Source of the DNA: JBAPRR01 sp049281195
GTDB lineage: Bacteria; Actinomycetota; Acidimicrobiia; Acidimicrobiales; CAVXTF01
Reading direction: 5' to 3'
DNA length: 7,958 nucleotides
NCBI GenBank assembly: GCA_049281195.1
Contig: JBAPRR010000076.1
Span: 1-7,958, forward strand
Part shown: piece by piece, positions 6,901 to 7,958 of the stretch
Position numbering within the stretch: the stretch's first letter is position 1
How the letters are laid out: every line of letters begins with the position of its first letter
Program-made: the position numbers and the translations under genes
The notes under the pieces: generated by a model
Database searches by the model: none
Told to the model about the DNA's origin: nothing
The model's input: the letters and a program-made list of their open reading frames with translations, nothing else

Positions 6901-7958
6901 ATTCCGTAGCGCCGTCGGCTACGCGCGCGAACGGGATCTGATCGTCGGCTCCCACGATCACGACATTCTGCGCTGAAGGATCAGACGCCCGGATCTGGTC
7001 CACCACAGACGAGATCGATTGGACCACCCCGTTCGCCGCGTTGACCGAGCAGGGGTTCTGGTCCCACGTCGAATACGCGCTCTGCACGCTCGAATACGAG
7101 TCGACTGGGACGATCGCACCGGTCACTCCCGCCGAGCTGTCAGCGGCCACGCTCTGCAGGTCGGACATGATGTCCTCCTCGGCGGACTGACCGAATGCCG
7201 CAGTCAACCGCTGCGTGTCGACGAGGAACAGCGTGTTGGCGCCGTTCGGGACGTTGACAGGTCCCGATGCTGGTGAACCGAGACTGCTCAGGTACGAGAC
7301 ACCGTCGGGACATGACGGCTCGGTCTCGCCTCCGATGACATTTGCCTGCAGCAGATAGGGATCAGAGCTGTACGCGCCGTTGTAGCCGGAAACCTGAATG
7401 ATGTAGGTGCCTGCCTGAAGGGGAGTGGTCTGGATGTACTGGCTCTGGGAGTCGGGGTTGTTCGAGATCGCCTCGAGGACATCGCCTGCCGGTGGGGTCG
7501 TTGCAAGGTCGTCGGATCCGGGCGTCGCTTCAGAGGTGGTTGACGAGTCGAGCGAGGGAACCGTGTCCGTCACCCCGCCGATCGTCTGGTCGGGGCTTCC
7601 CTGAAGCTGCGCGCTTCCTGGTCCGAACAGCTCCAGGTCATAAGTGGCGGGAAGGTTCGTCAAAGCGACACTCAGCTCGGCACCTTGCGCCACGTTCACC
7701 GACCAGTCGTTGAGATCCTCCGGGCTCGTCAGGTATCCGATGTTCAGGTCGCCCTGACTTGTCTGGCTCGAGTCGAGCACCCCGGGTGTAAGCGCGACCG
7801 CGGTGCTCGGGTTGTTGATCTGCGGCTCTTCACCATCGATCACGTCGACGTTGGTTGAAGAAGTCGAAGTCACGTTGCCTCCGGTCAACACCTCAGCCGT
7901 GGCCGCGGCAGGACCGAGATCGATCCCGGCGTTCGCGTCGAACGTCAGCGTGTGCGTC
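3941..7958 (-). CDS. Exported C25 (gingipain)-like cysteine peptidase with PPC, Ig-like and pentapeptide repeats; 5' end off window
   Basis: Seen: an open frame of 1338 codons runs from the right edge to a TGA at 3943-3941, so the true start and any signal peptide lie outside. Residues are numbered from the first complete codon (7957). Residues 69-208 resemble a PPC domain (DLNDWSV, YDLELFGPG, AGTYIIQVSGYNG). Residues about 213-650 resemble the peptidase C25 fold: NVVIVGADDQIPFARVADG, then YMSDDPYV, then PQLAVGRL. The candidate dyad is H491 (NAHFDYSRA) and C536 (SMGCHSGLDV). A Ser/Thr/Gly-rich beta region follows, containing one likely fibronectin- or Ig-type unit (YIVQAVDSAGN). Then come two Ig-like repeats and 19 pentapeptide repeats. 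Known: clan CD peptidases use a His followed by a Cys after a hydrophobic strand, and PPC domains are common in secreted peptidases. Inferred: export, from the PPC and Ig-like domains, Ser/Thr richness and paired cysteines. No sortase motif or C-terminal membrane segment is present. Peptidase activity is likely but not certain, because His is followed by Phe rather than the usual Gly. Substrate unknown. Confidence 0.9.
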   Translation of the reverse strand, partial: THTLTFDANAGIDLGPAAATAEVLTGGNVTSTSSTNVDVIDGEEPQINNPSTAVALTPGVLDSSQTSQGDLNIGYLTSPEDLNDWSVNVAQGAELSVALTNLPATYDLELFGPGSAQLQGSPDQTIGGVTDTVPSLDSSTTSEATPGSDDLATTPPAGDVLEAISNNPDSQSQYIQTTPLQAGTYIIQVSGYNGAYSSDPYLLQANVIGGETEPSCPDGVSYLSSLGSPASGPVNVPNGANTLFLVDTQRLTAAFGQSAEEDIMSDLQSVAADSSAGVTGAIVPVDSYSSVQSAYSTWDQNPCSVNAANGVVQSISSVVDQIRASDPSAQNVVIVGADDQIPFARVADGATESNERDYGQSTFAGENNPEADLLSLGYYMSDDPYVSATPLGVGSATLYLPQLAVGRLVESASEIEGSLMRFVSTGGDLDASASLTTGYSFLTSGADAVSANLKTDGLTPSTLIDETWQESDLDEALAASPTPGVDSINAHFDYSRALPAYDNTNNIETNLFTTTDVRTPPDPTSYAGRLLFSMGCHSGLDVDDAEVSTSGVSTPVDDWAKTFADEGALWVANTGYGYADTDTIAYSAKLMAEFAGNLNGSYTIGEALSEAKQQYAADNAILSPYDLKALMESTLYGLPMYHLNSLGDPVTPPTGPATQTDPATGLPSASVSISLNGGSASGDLGLVHTSDGSYYQVNGTNTQPPGTQTTEFRPIEPLATVPVTEPNLVPHGALVTGLESTDTNNFKPAFSLPAVGSSDDSLSSVGNSAFPGTLQRVATYGTFTSTGTSTGANLDLIVGQFIPNQNTPGTGVQRIFSSESATVLYDSPTSALADDYTPATIDSSQGIRSPQSEHFQVQVTPSSSADPVLEVTVLYTDSTHPGTWTSATLTSDDGGISWTGSGPATTTGMIQYIVQAVDSAGNVAISNNEGADFNGSAQPAISISLSGSSVVNGYYTGPVTATITAPPGSSYTLDGPTVQSVPSNWIIQITGQGPHTLTVFDQQGDTTTQTISISNYQTTTQITSSDNPSLINSQFSLIATVQPATSGSGSPTGTVEFFDGTTPIGACNGASGEPVDLDGTATCNLSYSEMGTHQMSAAYSGDNTYAESSSGPLSESITAVGTATKLSTSTDPVKVGGAVTLTATVATTGAGNKPRSGSPTGNVEFINGGTPMASCGAATGVKLSKAGTAQCRFSSRATGGNNIIAVYLGSGSFTSSTSKLLTEVVTTSSCTSFMDCNLSGLDLAGANLAGVNLGCANLKGADLAGANLDGAIINEADLQKADLMGASAVRANLSKDNLKNANLSYVNFTKADLDDSNLTGANTTGANFTGAKRKGITT
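3942..3960 (-). promoter_or_regulatory. Ribosome binding site and TTGA stop/start overlap
   Basis: The purine-rich GGAAGGG at 3960-3954 lies 9 bases upstream of the TTG at 3944-3942. It sits inside the last codons of the upstream gene (tail KRKGITT). The TTG overlaps the upstream TGA (3943-3941) as TTGA. This layout is typical of translational coupling and decides the start of the cyclase gene. There is no room for a separate promoter or terminator between the genes, though one inside the upstream gene cannot be excluded. Confidence 0.75.
3965..4249 (-). repeat. Nineteen consecutive pentapeptide repeats at the C-terminus of the peptidase-like protein
   Basis: From Asn at 4249 the protein can be cut into 19 five-residue units without a gap: NLSGL, DLAGA, NLAGV, NLGCA, NLKGA, DLAGA, NLDGA, IINEA, DLQKA, DLMGA, SAVRA, NLSKD, NLKNA, NLSYV, NFTKA, DLDDS, NLTGA, NTTGA, NFTGA. 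This follows the A(D/N)LXX rule, with the central Leu/Phe replaced in IINEA, SAVRA and NTTGA. Known: such repeats form a right-handed quadrilateral beta-helix; 19 units would give nearly five coils. The chain then ends with the basic tail KRKGITT. The role here is unknown; a rigid C-terminal stalk or binding surface is a reasonable inference. Confidence 0.96.
4283..4906 (-). repeat. Two tandem Ig-like repeats (bacterial Ig-like, Big_3-type) of 104 residues each
   Basis: Repeat 1 covers 4906-4595 and repeat 2 covers 4594-4283, each 312 bases. Shared landmarks are an opening TxTx(I/L), SGSPTG followed by (T/N)VEF, a Gly-Thr-Pro turn, and an AYSG/VYLG strand near the end. Each unit has two cysteines exactly 16 residues apart (positions 50 and 66 in repeat 1, 54 and 70 in repeat 2), as expected for a disulfide in an exported domain. 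The DNA of the two units has clearly diverged, so this is an old duplication. Such repeats usually act as surface spacers or adhesion modules. Confidence 0.88.
6011..7318 (-). other. C25-like (clan CD) peptidase domain within the exported protein
   Basis: The domain spans residues about 213-649 of the visible chain. An alpha/beta part opens with a hydrophobic strand (TLFLVDTQRL). A second strand, NVVIVGADDQIPFARVADG, is like the 'lookup and verify' strand of gingipains, followed by an acidic YMSDDPYV and PQLAVGRLVES. The candidate catalytic His is at 6487-6485 and Cys at 6352-6350, 45 residues apart. RLLFSMGCHSG has the hydrophobic block before Cys expected in clan CD. The domain closes with LYGLPMYHLNSLGDP, reminiscent of the GDP(S/T/E) ending common in C25-like proteins. 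A His directly after Cys and Phe after the catalytic His are unusual, so an inactive or divergent enzyme remains possible. Confidence 0.7.
7335..7753 (-). other. PPC-type (pre-peptidase) beta-sandwich domain
   Basis: Residues about 69-208 run from GDLNIGYL through DLNDWSVNVAQGAELSVAL and YDLELFGPG to AGTYIIQVSGYNG and YLLQANV. The order D-x-DW, hydrophobic strand, YDLELFGP, then AGTYxIxVxGYNG is the usual PPC signature, but an insert of about 50 Ser/Thr/Asp-rich residues sits between the halves. Here the domain lies before the peptidase domain rather than after it. In known proteins it is exported and often removed or used for targeting. Confidence 0.72.

Noticed and set aside
7889..7891. GTG at 7891 as the start of the peptidase-like gene
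   Set aside because: The frame stays open to the right edge with protein-like residues (LTFDANAGIDLG) before it. No signal peptide follows the GTG, although the protein looks exported. The real start is outside the window.

Overview
The window is fully coding on the minus strand. It holds parts of two very large genes that read right to left and overlap by four bases; I see no gene on the plus strand, no RNA gene, no mobile element and no CRISPR array. High GC with strong G/C at third codon positions, Ig-like repeats with paired cysteines, and a giant cyclase/ATPase/TPR protein together suggest a high-GC bacterium, most likely an actinomycete-type lineage (for example Acidimicrobiia-like). 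The taxon is an inference and the sequence alone does not fix it.

Right part (3941-7958): the 3' 1338 codons of an apparently exported multidomain protein whose start lies beyond the right edge. In order it has a PPC-type beta-sandwich domain, a clan CD / C25 (gingipain)-like cysteine peptidase domain with a candidate His-Cys dyad, a long Ser/Thr/Gly-rich beta region, two tandem Ig-like repeats of 104 residues each, and a C-terminal run of 19 unbroken pentapeptide repeats.

Left part (1-3944): a gene starting at a TTG that overlaps the stop of the first gene (TTGA) and staying open to the left edge, so its C-terminus is missing. It encodes at least 1314 residues: two class III nucleotide cyclase domains arranged like mammalian soluble adenylyl cyclase (ADCY10), a STAND-type P-loop ATPase, and a long TPR array. 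The first cyclase domain keeps the metal-binding Asp residues and has lost the Asn/Arg pair. The second keeps Asn/Arg and has lost the metal site, so one composite active site is expected.

The TTGA overlap, with a good ribosome binding site inside the upstream gene, indicates that the two proteins are made from one message. The pairing suggests a link between an exported caspase-fold protease/adhesin-like protein and an intracellular cyclic-nucleotide signalling ATPase. The link is inferred from gene order only.
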